From the IMG/VR virus record IMGVR_UViG_3300042731_002487, positions 1 to 64,000 of that record: DNA of 64,000 bases, one strand, 5' to 3'. The DNA comes from a virus. Position numbers and translations under genes: made by a program. Shown in pieces: positions 46,029-53,368 of the stretch. Numbering within the stretch: position 1 is the stretch's first letter; every line of letters begins with the position of its first letter. The notes under the pieces are model-generated. The model had not been told where the DNA came from. It did not search any database and saw only the letters and a list, made by a program, of their open reading frames with translations.

Positions 46029-46055
46029 ATGCGTTCCTTAGTTAACTACGCATAT
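46027..46055 (-). promoter_or_regulatory. Hairpin enclosing ribosome site and start codon
   Basis: ATATGCGT and ACGCATAT are perfect 8-bp complements with a 13-base loop; on the minus strand the loop holds AAGGA and the stem holds the ATG of the gene ending at 46028. Such a fold could limit ribosome entry. The structure is inferred from complementarity only. Confidence 0.5.
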
Positions 46056-46062
46056 ATTTATC
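46054..46062 (-). promoter_or_regulatory. T4-type late promoter (GATAAATAT)
   Basis: GATAAATAT on the minus strand matches the late boxes at 20 and 4985 and lies about 26 bases before the start of the small gene at 46028. It suggests late expression of that gene and perhaps of the one after it. Confidence 0.55.
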
Positions 46063-46068
46063 TCTTTT

Positions 46069-46314
46069 TTACCAACTATTTCCACCGTCCATATTGATTT
46101 GGACTACTTCATCTGCTCCGCTATATTTTTTTGCAAGTATTTCTTCTAAGTTACCATTCAATCTTGTCATTACAATTCCTAATGTAAATGCAAGATTTTT
46201 CGCTTGCTGTATATCAAGTTTAACTTCTCTCGACCTTCCTGCATCTGCTGTTTTAACTTGAGAAATAAATTGTTGAATAGCGACAGTGTTAATAGGATCA
46301 TTTTGCGTTGACAC
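46069..46314 (-). CDS. Small hypothetical protein (GTG start)
   Basis: This 81-residue helical protein (FISQVKTADAGRSREVKLDIQQAKNLAFTLGIV) has no known domain. It starts at GTG 46314, supported by a GGAG site seven bases upstream, and overlaps the preceding gene by 17 bases. A hydrophobic helix at about 45-57 might be amphipathic. Function unknown. Confidence 0.55.
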   Translation of the reverse strand: MSTQNDPINTVAIQQFISQVKTADAGRSREVKLDIQQAKNLAFTLGIVMTRLNGNLEEILAKKYSGADEVVQINMDGGNSW

Positions 46315-46762
46315 GTGATAACTCCGATCTCATTTCAAGTTCTGTTTTAAAAGGTCCTCTAAATTCATACCGTTCTAATGTAATTAGTTTAGGACAAAAA
46401 GATTTTACCCAACCTTTTTCAAAACGTATTGTATAATATCCTGCACAGTACAAACTTTTACTTTTGTCACTTTTAGTAAACAAAGGCAGTCTTTTTCTTA
46501 CATCATACATACTATTATACGGTGTACAACTTGTTGGATATTCATGCACTTCATTTGCACTAAAAGTTTCCTTAATTTCTAAACTTTGCCAACTAACTTG
46601 ACTTTTAAGTGTTTTTTCTATTGCATGAGTGTTGTCAAAAAATCTACTTCCTTTTGCATCACTCAACATGTATTGTTCATCATTAAAACTAATTGTACCA
46701 ACACTCTTTCCGTTTTCAGATACAATCCAAAATTTGTTTTTTACTATTTCTTTTGCATTCAT
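46298..46762 (-). CDS. Hypothetical protein
   Basis: This 154-residue protein begins with a short beta domain (FWIVSENGKSVGTISFNDEQYMLSD) and continues FFDNTHAIEKTLKSQVSWQSLE. It has a Cys and Tyr-rich middle (CTPYNSMYDVRKRLPLFTKSDKSKSLYCAGYYTIRF). It has a GAGG ribosome site and an ATGA junction with the flap nuclease gene upstream. I recognise it as a typical conserved T4-like phage unknown, not as any named protein. Confidence 0.55.
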   Translation of the reverse strand: MNAKEIVKNKFWIVSENGKSVGTISFNDEQYMLSDAKGSRFFDNTHAIEKTLKSQVSWQSLEIKETFSANEVHEYPTSCTPYNSMYDVRKRLPLFTKSDKSKSLYCAGYYTIRFEKGWVKSFCPKLITLERYEFRGPFKTELEMRSELSRVNAK

Positions 46763-47748
46763 ACAGGATACCTCGCTTGTAATGGTTCAGCATACTGTGC
46801 CGCATTATCGGATATACGTTGCATATCCCACTTAGCACAGAACTTCATTAGGCGCATGCCTACTTGGCTAATATCTTTAGCAATCATATGTTCTTCTACT
46901 ACATCATTAATTATGCTACGAATGTCGCCTGGCTGTGCAGACAAATCACATAATATAACATTACGATTATAATCGTCAAGCACACGATGTTCTTCACCGT
47001 TATGATCTACCCAACGTTGAAGCATCATATTATTCCAGTTGTAGCCTTTTGTATCTTTATCTGCAAATGCTTCAATAAGGCCTACCTTGTTCTTAGTACC
47101 TTTCTTACGCACACCTGGATACGCAGAGAAAACATTATCACTAGTGTCACCACGCATACACTTTTCAAACAACATAAATTTAGGATCAGGAGCAGGTCTA
47201 GGTTCGCCTGTTTTCTTGTCTATTACAGGTTTATTTTTCTTATCATCAAAATAACCTTCATGTGTTATAATAGTATTACTTACACCGTTGTATTGTTTTA
47301 CATTAGGTGCAATTAGTTGTGCAAAGTCGCCGTCTGTTGAAATAATTACATGATTATCATTAGGATGTGCTTGTATCCAACCTGCAATAAGATCATCTGC
47401 TTCAAGCACAGGATGTCGCATCATAGTGCAATTTGTTTTATTGCCAATAAAGTCTTTAAATTCGTCAAAGATTTCCCAAAACACTTTGTCTTCTTCTGCC
47501 TGTGCAGGTGTCATTGCATCTCGTGTTTCTTGCCTGTTACGTTTGTAAGGTTCATAAAAGTCCTTACGCCAGCTACGGCCTTCTAAACAGAACACAACAT
47601 GATCTGCGTCAAAGTCTTGCCATGCTTTCTTTACACTGTTTAGTGTAATATGTAGTGCCATTCCAACCTTTGTGTCAAGATCGCCACGTACTACGTGTCT
47701 TGCACGAAAGAATGTATTTGCTGTATCTACTAATATGTATGTACTCAT
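46759..47748 (-). CDS. rnh: 5'-3' exonuclease / T4 RNase H-like flap nuclease
   Basis: This 329-residue protein matches the T4 RNase H/FEN family: VDTANTFFRARH at 7-18 supplies the first metal ligands. FCLEGRSWRKDFYEPYKRNR is the substrate-binding loop, LEADDLIAG and STDGDFAQLIAP are the further acidic metal ligands, and MRGDTSDN follows. It would remove RNA primers and 5' flaps during phage replication. Length is close to T4 Rnh (305). It overlaps the preceding gene by four bases. The exact T4 equivalence is inferred. Confidence 0.85.
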   Translation of the reverse strand: MSTYILVDTANTFFRARHVVRGDLDTKVGMALHITLNSVKKAWQDFDADHVVFCLEGRSWRKDFYEPYKRNRQETRDAMTPAQAEEDKVFWEIFDEFKDFIGNKTNCTMMRHPVLEADDLIAGWIQAHPNDNHVIISTDGDFAQLIAPNVKQYNGVSNTIITHEGYFDDKKNKPVIDKKTGEPRPAPDPKFMLFEKCMRGDTSDNVFSAYPGVRKKGTKNKVGLIEAFADKDTKGYNWNNMMLQRWVDHNGEEHRVLDDYNRNVILCDLSAQPGDIRSIINDVVEEHMIAKDISQVGMRLMKFCAKWDMQRISDNAAQYAEPLQARYPV

Positions 47749-48131
47749 GATACTGAACTCTTGCCTTTGTCTATTGGTACTACATTAATATAACCCATTT
47801 CACGTGCTGTGTCAAGTCCTTGTTCGCCCAATATCTGCATTGCAATAGTTTTAAACCAAGCATCAACAATATCTTCAGGTTTTTCACCTTGATATCCTGC
47901 ATCAATTAGTTCTTCTATAAATTCATTGTTCCAATCGAGTTCAAAGAAACCGTTCTTAATATCATCTGGATTAATTTGCGTATCGAGAACACCTACCCAA
48001 GGTTTTCCTGCTAATGTTGCTTCTTCTTTTTCTTTTGCAAGAATTGCTCTTCTTTTTTCTTCAGTAGTTTCAACGGTTTTTTTTGTTTTAGGTTTTATTC
48101 CTACTGCTTTCTTAATTTTATCCCAATCCAT
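47745..48131 (-). CDS. Hypothetical protein upstream of the flap nuclease
   Basis: This 128-residue protein has a basic N terminus (KAVGIKPKTKKTVETTEEKRRAIL), an acidic middle (FFELDWNNEFIEELIDAGYQGEKPEDIVDAWFKTIAMQIL) and a short tail. It is soluble, with no enzyme motif. It starts at a TAATG junction with an AAGGCAGG site. A sigma70-like promoter lies inside its end and would serve the flap nuclease gene. Conserved phage type, function unknown. Confidence 0.55.
   Translation of the reverse strand: MDWDKIKKAVGIKPKTKKTVETTEEKRRAILAKEKEEATLAGKPWVGVLDTQINPDDIKNGFFELDWNNEFIEELIDAGYQGEKPEDIVDAWFKTIAMQILGEQGLDTAREMGYINVVPIDKGKSSVS
47787..47815 (-). promoter_or_regulatory. Sigma70-like promoter before the flap nuclease gene
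   Basis: On the minus strand TTGACA (47810-47815) and TATATT (47787-47792) are 17 bases apart, within the preceding gene and about 40 bases before the nuclease ATG. It is inside coding sequence, so chance is a little more likely than for the intergenic ones. Confidence 0.55.
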
Positions 48132-48274
48132 TACCAGCCTGCCTTTCTAATTCTATCTTGATCGATAGGTGCTTGCATTGCTTGATCAAGTTGTTTTTTA
48201 CGTTCTTTTTGTTCCAAATCTTTGAGTCTAATTGGCTCATGTTCGTGATAATCAATATCAAGTTCCCCAGGCAT
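48131..48274 (-). CDS. Very small hypothetical protein after queE
   Basis: This 47-residue protein (PGELDIDYHEHEPIRLKDLEQ, ending PIDQDRIRKAGW) fills the space between queE and the next gene. It overlaps the end of queE by 17 bases. The ribosome site is weak and very close (GGAA before the ATG), so the gene could depend on translational coupling. Its charged, protein-like composition argues for a real gene. Function unknown. Confidence 0.5.
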   Translation of the reverse strand: MPGELDIDYHEHEPIRLKDLEQKERKKQLDQAMQAPIDQDRIRKAGW

Positions 48275-49151
48275 TTCCGAATAAGCTGATGTGGAGTCTT
48301 GGTGTGAACCGCCAACCTCGCTCCATACATGCTTCGGCGACTTCTTTAACATTGAGGTTATATTCTTCCGAACGTCCTCCCAACGGCATAAGATAGACTG
48401 GACATTCAACTCCGGCTTCTTTGTATTCTTCAACAGCTCTTGTAACTTCATCAAAGTCGTCATTAGTAGCGACAACAAACTTGAGATAAATGTCACTACC
48501 GTCAACAAGGCTATACTCACGAGCAACTTGAGGCAAGATAGCAGTTTCCCAAGGTTCTCCGCTAACACTAAGTTTTGGGGAACAAGACCACGTGATTGAA
48601 AATCTGTCTTGGTCTGTGAGATAGTTGAAGAAATCATCATGTAAAGTTTGTGTAGTGTTTGTTTCAAATGTAACATTTTTCAAATCCCTCATGCGTGGAT
48701 GTTCAAATAATTCAATGTAGAGCTTTTGCCACGCTAACAAAGGCTCGCCACCTGTCATGATCAAGTGTACGTCTTGACCATTATCCATTGTCCATTTTCC
48801 TTCTGGAGTAAGTGACAGCAGATGTTCAACTACTTCATCTACTTCTGCAAGTTTGTTGAAGTGTTTGAATTCTGGATAGATACTTGCATATGTATCACAC
48901 CCTGTATGAATGATAGGCAAGTCTTCAAATTTTTCTGTTGTTTCGTGTACACCAGCATCGATAAGTGCTTTTACTTCTGCATTATATCGATTACCTTCTT
49001 TGTGTTGTTGCCAACGATCTTTTTTAATATCTGTGCCAAAGTTCATGCAACGAAAGTTACAACCGAAGGTGCGTAGAAATACACTAGGTACTCCTACAAA
49101 TTTGCCTTCGCCTTGTACACTATAAAATGCTTCTGAATATCTTAGTTTCAT
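48258..49151 (-). CDS. queE: 7-carboxy-7-deazaguanine synthase-like radical SAM enzyme (QueE)
   Basis: This 297-residue protein begins MKLRYSEAFYSVQGEGKFVGVPSVFLR, the QueE signature, then C31-x3-C35 (GCNFRCMNF) and TGGEPLL at 133-139. The third radical SAM cysteine is replaced by Phe at 38; C85 in the TGCDTYAS motif may supply it, as in a phage-type QueE. QueE makes 7-carboxy-7-deazaguanine from 6-carboxytetrahydropterin with SAM. It begins one base after folE, in a DNA-modification unit with dpdA further up. Longer in-frame starts are not QueE-like. Confidence 0.88.
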   Translation of the reverse strand: MKLRYSEAFYSVQGEGKFVGVPSVFLRTFGCNFRCMNFGTDIKKDRWQQHKEGNRYNAEVKALIDAGVHETTEKFEDLPIIHTGCDTYASIYPEFKHFNKLAEVDEVVEHLLSLTPEGKWTMDNGQDVHLIMTGGEPLLAWQKLYIELFEHPRMRDLKNVTFETNTTQTLHDDFFNYLTDQDRFSITWSCSPKLSVSGEPWETAILPQVAREYSLVDGSDIYLKFVVATNDDFDEVTRAVEEYKEAGVECPVYLMPLGGRSEEYNLNVKEVAEACMERGWRFTPRLHISLFGNAWGT

Positions 49152-49152
49152 G

Positions 49153-49842
49153 CTATGCTCCACATGCAAACTGTTGTTGCAATTTAATATTATCCATAAA
49201 TTCTTTTTTAGTACTAGGATCTTCACCAAAAGCACCACGTAGTACAGTTGTCTGTGTAAGACTGCTGTGTGCGCCAATGCCTCTGTTTTCACAACAACCA
49301 TGTGTTGCTTGAATGTATACACCTACATTTTCAGAACCAGTTGCTTTTTGTATTTCATTTGCAATAACATTGTTAAGTTCTTCTTGTAGTGTACCACGTC
49401 TAGCACACCATTGTGCAATACGTGTATACTTACTAAGTCCAATTAATGTATTCGCGGCAATTATGCCAATATATGCTACACCGTTTACTGGTTGATGATG
49501 ATGCGAACACATACTTTTAAGTTCGCTTCTTACAACTAACATTCCTTTATAACCATCATCTACATGGTTTGGAAATGCAGTTGCATTGGGCATAGGATCA
49601 TAACGTCCTGCCATAAGTTCATTAATGTACATCTTTGCAAGACGCCTACCAGTGTCCATACTGTTAGGATCGTTTACAATATCAATACAAAGGCTTTCAA
49701 GGATGCTCTCAAACTTAGGTGTAAGTTCTTCTATAAGAGCTTCCTTGTCACCTTTTTGCATAACATAAGAAATGTTATCTCCTGCCCAGTAGCGCACTCC
49801 TGCATCTTCTAGGCGTTGTTTTAGTTCAATACTTTTAGTCAT
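49153..49842 (-). CDS. folE: GTP cyclohydrolase I (first step of 7-deazaguanine pathway)
   Basis: This 229-residue enzyme carries MCSHHHQPVNGVAYIGI at 111-127 (C112 and the His pair bind zinc), GLSKYTRIAQWCARR at about 135-149 and THGCCENRG at 180-188 with the second zinc Cys. It converts GTP to dihydroneopterin triphosphate, which QueD-like and QueE enzymes turn into deazaguanines. The start has a CGGAG site seven bases upstream. A consensus promoter and a small hairpin lie in its leader. It could also feed folate-like cofactors, but queE adjacency favours base modification. Confidence 0.9.
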   Translation of the reverse strand: MTKSIELKQRLEDAGVRYWAGDNISYVMQKGDKEALIEELTPKFESILESLCIDIVNDPNSMDTGRRLAKMYINELMAGRYDPMPNATAFPNHVDDGYKGMLVVRSELKSMCSHHHQPVNGVAYIGIIAANTLIGLSKYTRIAQWCARRGTLQEELNNVIANEIQKATGSENVGVYIQATHGCCENRGIGAHSSLTQTTVLRGAFGEDPSTKKEFMDNIKLQQQFACGA

Positions 49843-49858
49843 TCATATTCTCCGAGTT

Positions 49859-49876
49859 ATAGACGAGGATGTCTAT
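49859..49876 (-). other. Leader hairpin before folE
   Basis: ATAGAC and GTCTAT form a perfect 6-bp stem with the loop ATCCTC on the minus strand, just before the CGGAG ribosome site of folE. The loop base run CCTC could pair with that site. It resembles a simple regulatory hairpin; no known riboswitch consensus is evident to me. Confidence 0.4.
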
Positions 49877-49882
49877 TGTTTT

Positions 49883-49911
49883 AGTATATGCTTTATTTAG
49901 GTTTTTGTCAA
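49883..49911 (-). promoter_or_regulatory. Sigma70-like promoter of folE-queE
   Basis: On the minus strand TTGACA (49906-49911) and TATACT (49883-49888) are separated by exactly 17 bases, about 40 bases before folE. It should drive folE, queE and the genes after them. Confidence 0.8.
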
Positions 49912-50141
49912 CCATTAAGAACAGTTTTATCATCACCAAAATACTTGTTAAGCATTTCTAAACGATCGTCTGCGGCAGCCATTTTGTTCAATTCTTCAAT
50001 AACTGCTTCAGTAATATCAGCATGTTCGCCGATACCTGCTGGCATAGTTCTATACACTTCGATATTTGCTCTGTGAACTGCTAGTTCGCCTTCCGCTTGT
50101 TTACGTGCCGCTTCTAACAATAAGTCTCCTGCTTTAGCCAT
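49908..50141 (-). CDS. Small helical hypothetical protein
   Basis: This 77-residue protein (LLLEAARKQAEGELAVHRANIEVYRTMPAGIGEHADITEAVIEELNKM) is almost all helical, with a short Pro/Gly break at about 34-36. It has a very strong ribosome site (AAGGAGGAATTTT before ATG) and overlaps the upstream gene by eight bases, so high expression is likely. I see no domain; it may bind a partner protein. Confidence 0.6.
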   Translation of the reverse strand: MAKAGDLLLEAARKQAEGELAVHRANIEVYRTMPAGIGEHADITEAVIEELNKMAAADDRLEMLNKYFGDDKTVLNG

Positions 50142-50526
50142 AAAATTCCTCCTTAATGTACCTTTGCAATTCGTGATCCCCTACGTTTTCAGGAACCTTC
50201 TTTTTATAGAATAGTTCATAACTATCAGATCCGTATTTACCTATACCATAAAGATCTGTAGCATCTTCACCATCCCAATCCTCAAACTGTTCGCTCATTC
50301 GATACAGTCTTTCTGCTCTTACTCTACGCATACCTAGAGGAGCAATAACTTCTTCTATTTCATTTTTAGTAGCATGTAATAATGCTTTATGAGTAGGCCA
50401 TTTAGAAAAGAATTCAGGTAGAACAGCTTTTACCTGCTTTCTACCTGTCTGATTCAAACATATGACTCCTACCATATGTTGCCATACATTTTCAACCTGC
50501 TGTTGTACCATTAAATCATCACGCAT
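50134..50526 (-). CDS. HhH-GPD DNA glycosylase-like protein (MBD4-type)
   Basis: This 130-residue protein has MVGVICLNQTGRKQVKAVLPEFFSKWPT, then LRRVRAERLYRMSEQFEDWDGED-like sequence and LYGIGKYGSDSYELF with PENVGDHELQRYIKEEF at the end. This closely follows the glycosylase domain of MBD4-like proteins, including the helix-hairpin-helix GIGKYG and the Asp of GDHEL as catalytic residue. It would excise mismatched or damaged bases. I chose ATG 50526 so that the overlap with the phosphoribosyltransferase is short; a start at 50574 is possible. It may tolerate or edit the modified DNA. Confidence 0.68.
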   Translation of the reverse strand: MRDDLMVQQQVENVWQHMVGVICLNQTGRKQVKAVLPEFFSKWPTHKALLHATKNEIEEVIAPLGMRRVRAERLYRMSEQFEDWDGEDATDLYGIGKYGSDSYELFYKKKVPENVGDHELQRYIKEEFYG

Positions 50527-51055
50527 ACTCACCAACATTTTCCCAAGGATAAACAAGCCATACATCTTGTTCATTCTTGTTTACTTCGTCACAGTAGTAA
50601 GACACTTCATTGAATTCAGAACCAAGGTTTTCAGTTAGTACAGCAAATCTTACATTGCCACCCCATACATTATTCCATTGTTCATGATCAGGCAAACAAC
50701 CAGCTGGCCAATCTTGCTTTAGCCAATTAAATGTTGCGCCGGTATCGTTAATATCATCTACTATAAGAATTTTTTTACCTTGGCCGCCACTATCTTGGCC
50801 TGGATAACCTAAAGCATCTTCTGCCATCCAACTATTAGATTCGTTATCTTCTCCTGGTTCACAGTCACGTAATTTAATTTTAATTGCTTCACAACGTATT
50901 CCTGTCATGTTAGAAATAATTGTTGCAGGTACATTACCACCTCTGGTAATACCTACAATATAATCGGGACGCCAGTTGTCTTTATACATCTGGTTAATAA
51001 TGCTTACGCACATTTTTTCTACATCTTGCCAAGAGTAAAATTTCTTTTTAATCAT
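50519..51055 (-). CDS. Phosphoribosyltransferase-like protein
   Basis: This 178-residue protein has YIVGITRGGNVPA at 33-45 and KKILIVDDINDTGATF at 94-109, the PRPP-binding motif of purine-type phosphoribosyltransferases. A hood-like stretch (CEPGEDNESNSW) sits between them. It could join a base to PRPP or release it, and so recycle bases. Location between small phage genes and a modification set suggests a link to base supply, but the base is unknown. The start overlaps the upstream gene by eight bases. Confidence 0.78.
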   Translation of the reverse strand: MIKKKFYSWQDVEKMCVSIINQMYKDNWRPDYIVGITRGGNVPATIISNMTGIRCEAIKIKLRDCEPGEDNESNSWMAEDALGYPGQDSGGQGKKILIVDDINDTGATFNWLKQDWPAGCLPDHEQWNNVWGGNVRFAVLTENLGSEFNEVSYYCDEVNKNEQDVWLVYPWENVGEYA

Positions 51056-51278
51056 CTTTCTTCCATTCGTCCATTTCGGTTTTTATTTCATCACCTTCTC
51101 GATCATTAGCAATTAGGTTTGCTATGCTTTGTATGTCATCTAATAATGCTTTACAAGCAATCTTATCATACTCTTTGCCGCTTATTTCGCTGAATTGGTT
51201 ACGCAATCGGTGTAGTTCGATTGCTTTGTCTTTCATTAAATTTATGCGTTCGATCAATTGCTCTATAGTGTGTAACAT
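51048..51278 (-). CDS. Small coiled-coil-like hypothetical protein
   Basis: This 76-residue protein is a charged helix (IEQLIERINLMKDKAIELHRLRNQFSEI, then ALLDDIQSIANLIAND) with heptad-like spacing, suggesting a coiled coil. It has a GAGGAG site and a TAATG junction upstream. It may be a structural or binding partner; no family is known to me. Confidence 0.55.
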   Translation of the reverse strand: MLHTIEQLIERINLMKDKAIELHRLRNQFSEISGKEYDKIACKALLDDIQSIANLIANDREGDEIKTEMDEWKKDD

Positions 51279-51619
51279 TAAAATGGAATCTCCTCGTCAT
51301 TTTCGTGATTTCCTTTGTAATCTTGTTGCACCATTGTGTAAACAGTTTTAAAATTTTCAAATGCTTTTTCTAATGCAGGATAATGTTTACACATCTCTTT
51401 TATCTTCCATAAAGAAGGCATGCCATCAACAAAGTCTACGTTATTATATGTAATTGTATCGTGTTCTGATGACCATGTACTACTATCAAGATTGAGTGTG
51501 ATGTTTGAATCGTCAGTGTCTATTAAACTTGTAATATCAACAGGACTAGTTGTATATGTAACATCATTGTAAGTGCTACTATCTATTGTAAATGTGTAGT
51601 CTTTGTCTTCATTCCCCAT
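51278..51619 (-). CDS. Small hypothetical protein with Thr/Asp-rich N terminus
   Basis: This 113-residue protein begins with a repetitive Ser/Thr/Asp/Asn part (YTFTIDSSTYNDVTYTT, SSTWSSEHDTITYNNVDF) followed by a helical end (SLWKIKEMCKHYPALEKAFENFKTVYTMVQQDY). It has no catalytic motif. The start overlaps the glycosyltransferase gene by 11 bases. Function unknown. Confidence 0.5.
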   Translation of the reverse strand: MGNEDKDYTFTIDSSTYNDVTYTTSPVDITSLIDTDDSNITLNLDSSTWSSEHDTITYNNVDFVDGMPSLWKIKEMCKHYPALEKAFENFKTVYTMVQQDYKGNHENDEEIPF

Positions 51620-52658
51620 CAGCGATTACCCTATACAATTTTTTTCCGCTAAAAAAGTTTTTGTTTAATTTTGTAACTTGTTTATTTAGGCTTGGTAAAA
51701 AGTCTTCATAATTTTCCATATATTCTTCTACTTGTTTTACAACCTTGGTTCTATTATTCATGTAACAATCATAATCCAAAGACCATTCACTTGGATATTT
51801 AAATTCAGGCAGTGCCATTTCTGAGTAACTTAGCCTATCTGGAACCATAGGAATAGCATCTACAAGTGCACCTTCATACCAGCTAATGCCAAGTGTTTCT
51901 TGTAAGTTAGCACTAAACACAAGTTTTGCTTCACCTAGTAAATTATGATATTCATTTTTACTAAGTTCTTGTTCTTGACAAACAATAAAATCATATTGTG
52001 GAAGTTGTGTTTTAAGATCTCTAAATATTTCAACTTGTTTCTCCGGCGCAATACGATGCGGAAATAGGATAAGATCTCTCTTATCCATTCCTTTGTATGA
52101 TGCAAGACTGTTATGTAAGTATTCCATAGGCCAACCAACAATATGGTTTTTCGCATCATCAATATTAAAAGCAGATGTAAACAAGTCTACATGGAATTGT
52201 GTTGCAAAGAAGTTGTCGTCATAACAATCATACATTGATTGTTCAGCATTTCTTACCCAGTCAGCATTACCAATTAGTCTTCCGAGGAAATCTTGTGGAT
52301 CATAACTACCTGCATGCCACATGCCGCCAATAATAATATCTGTATTAAGTAGGCTTGCCATGTATTTAAGCTGAATAACAGTAGGATTCCAAGCATCTGT
52401 ATACAGAAAATAATCACCATCATTAATTTTACCTTCGCAAAATAGTGTGGCAATTTGTTGGAGTTGGTTTGACTTATATACATTTGTGCCTCCGAAGTTG
52501 AGGAATGCACCTGGTGTAGTGGCATGTGGAACTTCTCCTCCGCTGATAACTTTTACTTCTTCGTTTGTAGCTCGTTGCAATTGGTGTGGAAGATGTTCCT
52601 TCCACTGTTTGGTATAACGTGTGTCAACTGCTTCGATATCTACAATATAGATGGTCAT
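51609..52658 (-). CDS. GT-B type glycosyltransferase (GT1/GT4-like)
   Basis: This 349-residue protein has a GT-B plan: YIVDIEAVDTRYTK at the start, LFPHRIAPEKQVEIFRDLK in the middle and AKLVFSANLQETLGISWYEGALVDAIPMVPDRLSYSEM at the end, with Glu residues that usually bind the nucleotide sugar. It lies inside the DNA-modification region (between queD-like and folE genes), so glycosylation of a modified base is possible, as in T4 glucosyltransferases, but not shown. A CGGAG site and TAATG start connect it with its neighbours. Confidence 0.72.
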   Translation of the reverse strand: MTIYIVDIEAVDTRYTKQWKEHLPHQLQRATNEEVKVISGGEVPHATTPGAFLNFGGTNVYKSNQLQQIATLFCEGKINDGDYFLYTDAWNPTVIQLKYMASLLNTDIIIGGMWHAGSYDPQDFLGRLIGNADWVRNAEQSMYDCYDDNFFATQFHVDLFTSAFNIDDAKNHIVGWPMEYLHNSLASYKGMDKRDLILFPHRIAPEKQVEIFRDLKTQLPQYDFIVCQEQELSKNEYHNLLGEAKLVFSANLQETLGISWYEGALVDAIPMVPDRLSYSEMALPEFKYPSEWSLDYDCYMNNRTKVVKQVEEYMENYEDFLPSLNKQVTKLNKNFFSGKKLYRVIADGE

Positions 52659-52870
52659 TAGTTTCTCCGATTATTAAACTTTCTCCCTGCATTGCGAGAC
52701 TTTGCACGAAGCCAACCTTGGTGCTTCTGGTAAGCCTCCCAATTGGGATCTTCTTTGTTATACAAAGCCTTTTCGTTAAAGACTTTGCCTTCAAAGCGAC
52801 AGTAGTCGCGGTAACGGTCCAAGTCGTTGAATACTTTCGTATACGCTTCACGATTGAATTTGATATCCAT
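52658..52870 (-). CDS. Small basic hypothetical protein
   Basis: This 70-residue protein (FNDLDRYRDYCRFEGKVFNEKAL, then HQGWLRAKSRNAGRKFNNRRN) has a very basic C terminus that could contact nucleic acid. It overlaps the start of the glycosyltransferase gene by one base. An overlapping frame is open here too, but this frame is coupled to the next gene and has an AAGGAAA site. Function unknown. Confidence 0.5.
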   Translation of the reverse strand: MDIKFNREAYTKVFNDLDRYRDYCRFEGKVFNEKALYNKEDPNWEAYQKHQGWLRAKSRNAGRKFNNRRN

Positions 52871-52885
52871 TTTGTCATTGTTTCC

Positions 52886-53368
52886 TTATACATTAGAGGG
52901 ATTTGGATAAAAGATTTTACAGCCGTTTTCGTTGTCTTCTGCGACACTTATCTCTACAAACCGGCCAGGATATTTGTTAGAGATTTCATTGTACAAGTCA
53001 TCTGCGATCATTTCACAGCTCTTGTGGTTAAGTTCTAGTACGCCTTCAACGTCATAGAGTCTTTGCATCCAGCGTTTAAACTGTATAAACTCAATGTCTC
53101 TGTCATTATGAAACACTTGAATTCTAACATTAAAGTGGAATATATGGCGATGTGGAATACCTAAAAAACTTACATCATCCCAATCACCTGTTGCTAATTT
53201 AGGGTCTTTGTCTGCACCTGGGTACATATGCACACCTTCTTTTGAAAACGTTACCCATATACTTCTTTCTGCTTTATGCATTACGTTTTCCTGTGCAATT
53301 TTCTTATCTTCTTCTCTCATCATACGTAACATACCTTCATAGTATCTTTCTTGATTGTTTATATCCAT
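52886..53368 (-). CDS. QueD-like (6-carboxytetrahydropterin synthase-like) protein
   Basis: This 160-residue protein contains GIPHRHIFHFNVRIQVFHNDRDIEFIQFKRWMQRLY, LELNHKSCEMIADDLY and SVAEDNENGCKIFY. These follow the order of the QueD/6-pyruvoyltetrahydropterin synthase fold (His-rich zinc strand, helix, Glu near the end), though His ligands are not all obvious. It would make 6-carboxytetrahydropterin from the FolE product, supplying QueE. Its ATG lies inside the -10 box of a perfect promoter, so mRNA from that promoter would need a later start (ATG 53332 or 53323). Confidence 0.6.
   Translation of the reverse strand: MDINNQERYYEGMLRMMREEDKKIAQENVMHKAERSIWVTFSKEGVHMYPGADKDPKLATGDWDDVSFLGIPHRHIFHFNVRIQVFHNDRDIEFIQFKRWMQRLYDVEGVLELNHKSCEMIADDLYNEISNKYPGRFVEISVAEDNENGCKIFYPNPSNV

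Noticed and set aside
48275-48676. Upstream extension of the small gene after queE
   Set aside because: The open frame continues through queE in another frame, but only the last 47 residues look like protein; the rest is the shadow of queE.
52624-52947. Alternative 107-residue frame overlapping the small basic gene
   Set aside because: The 70-residue frame has a ribosome site and a TAATG junction; the alternative overlaps two neighbours and lacks both.
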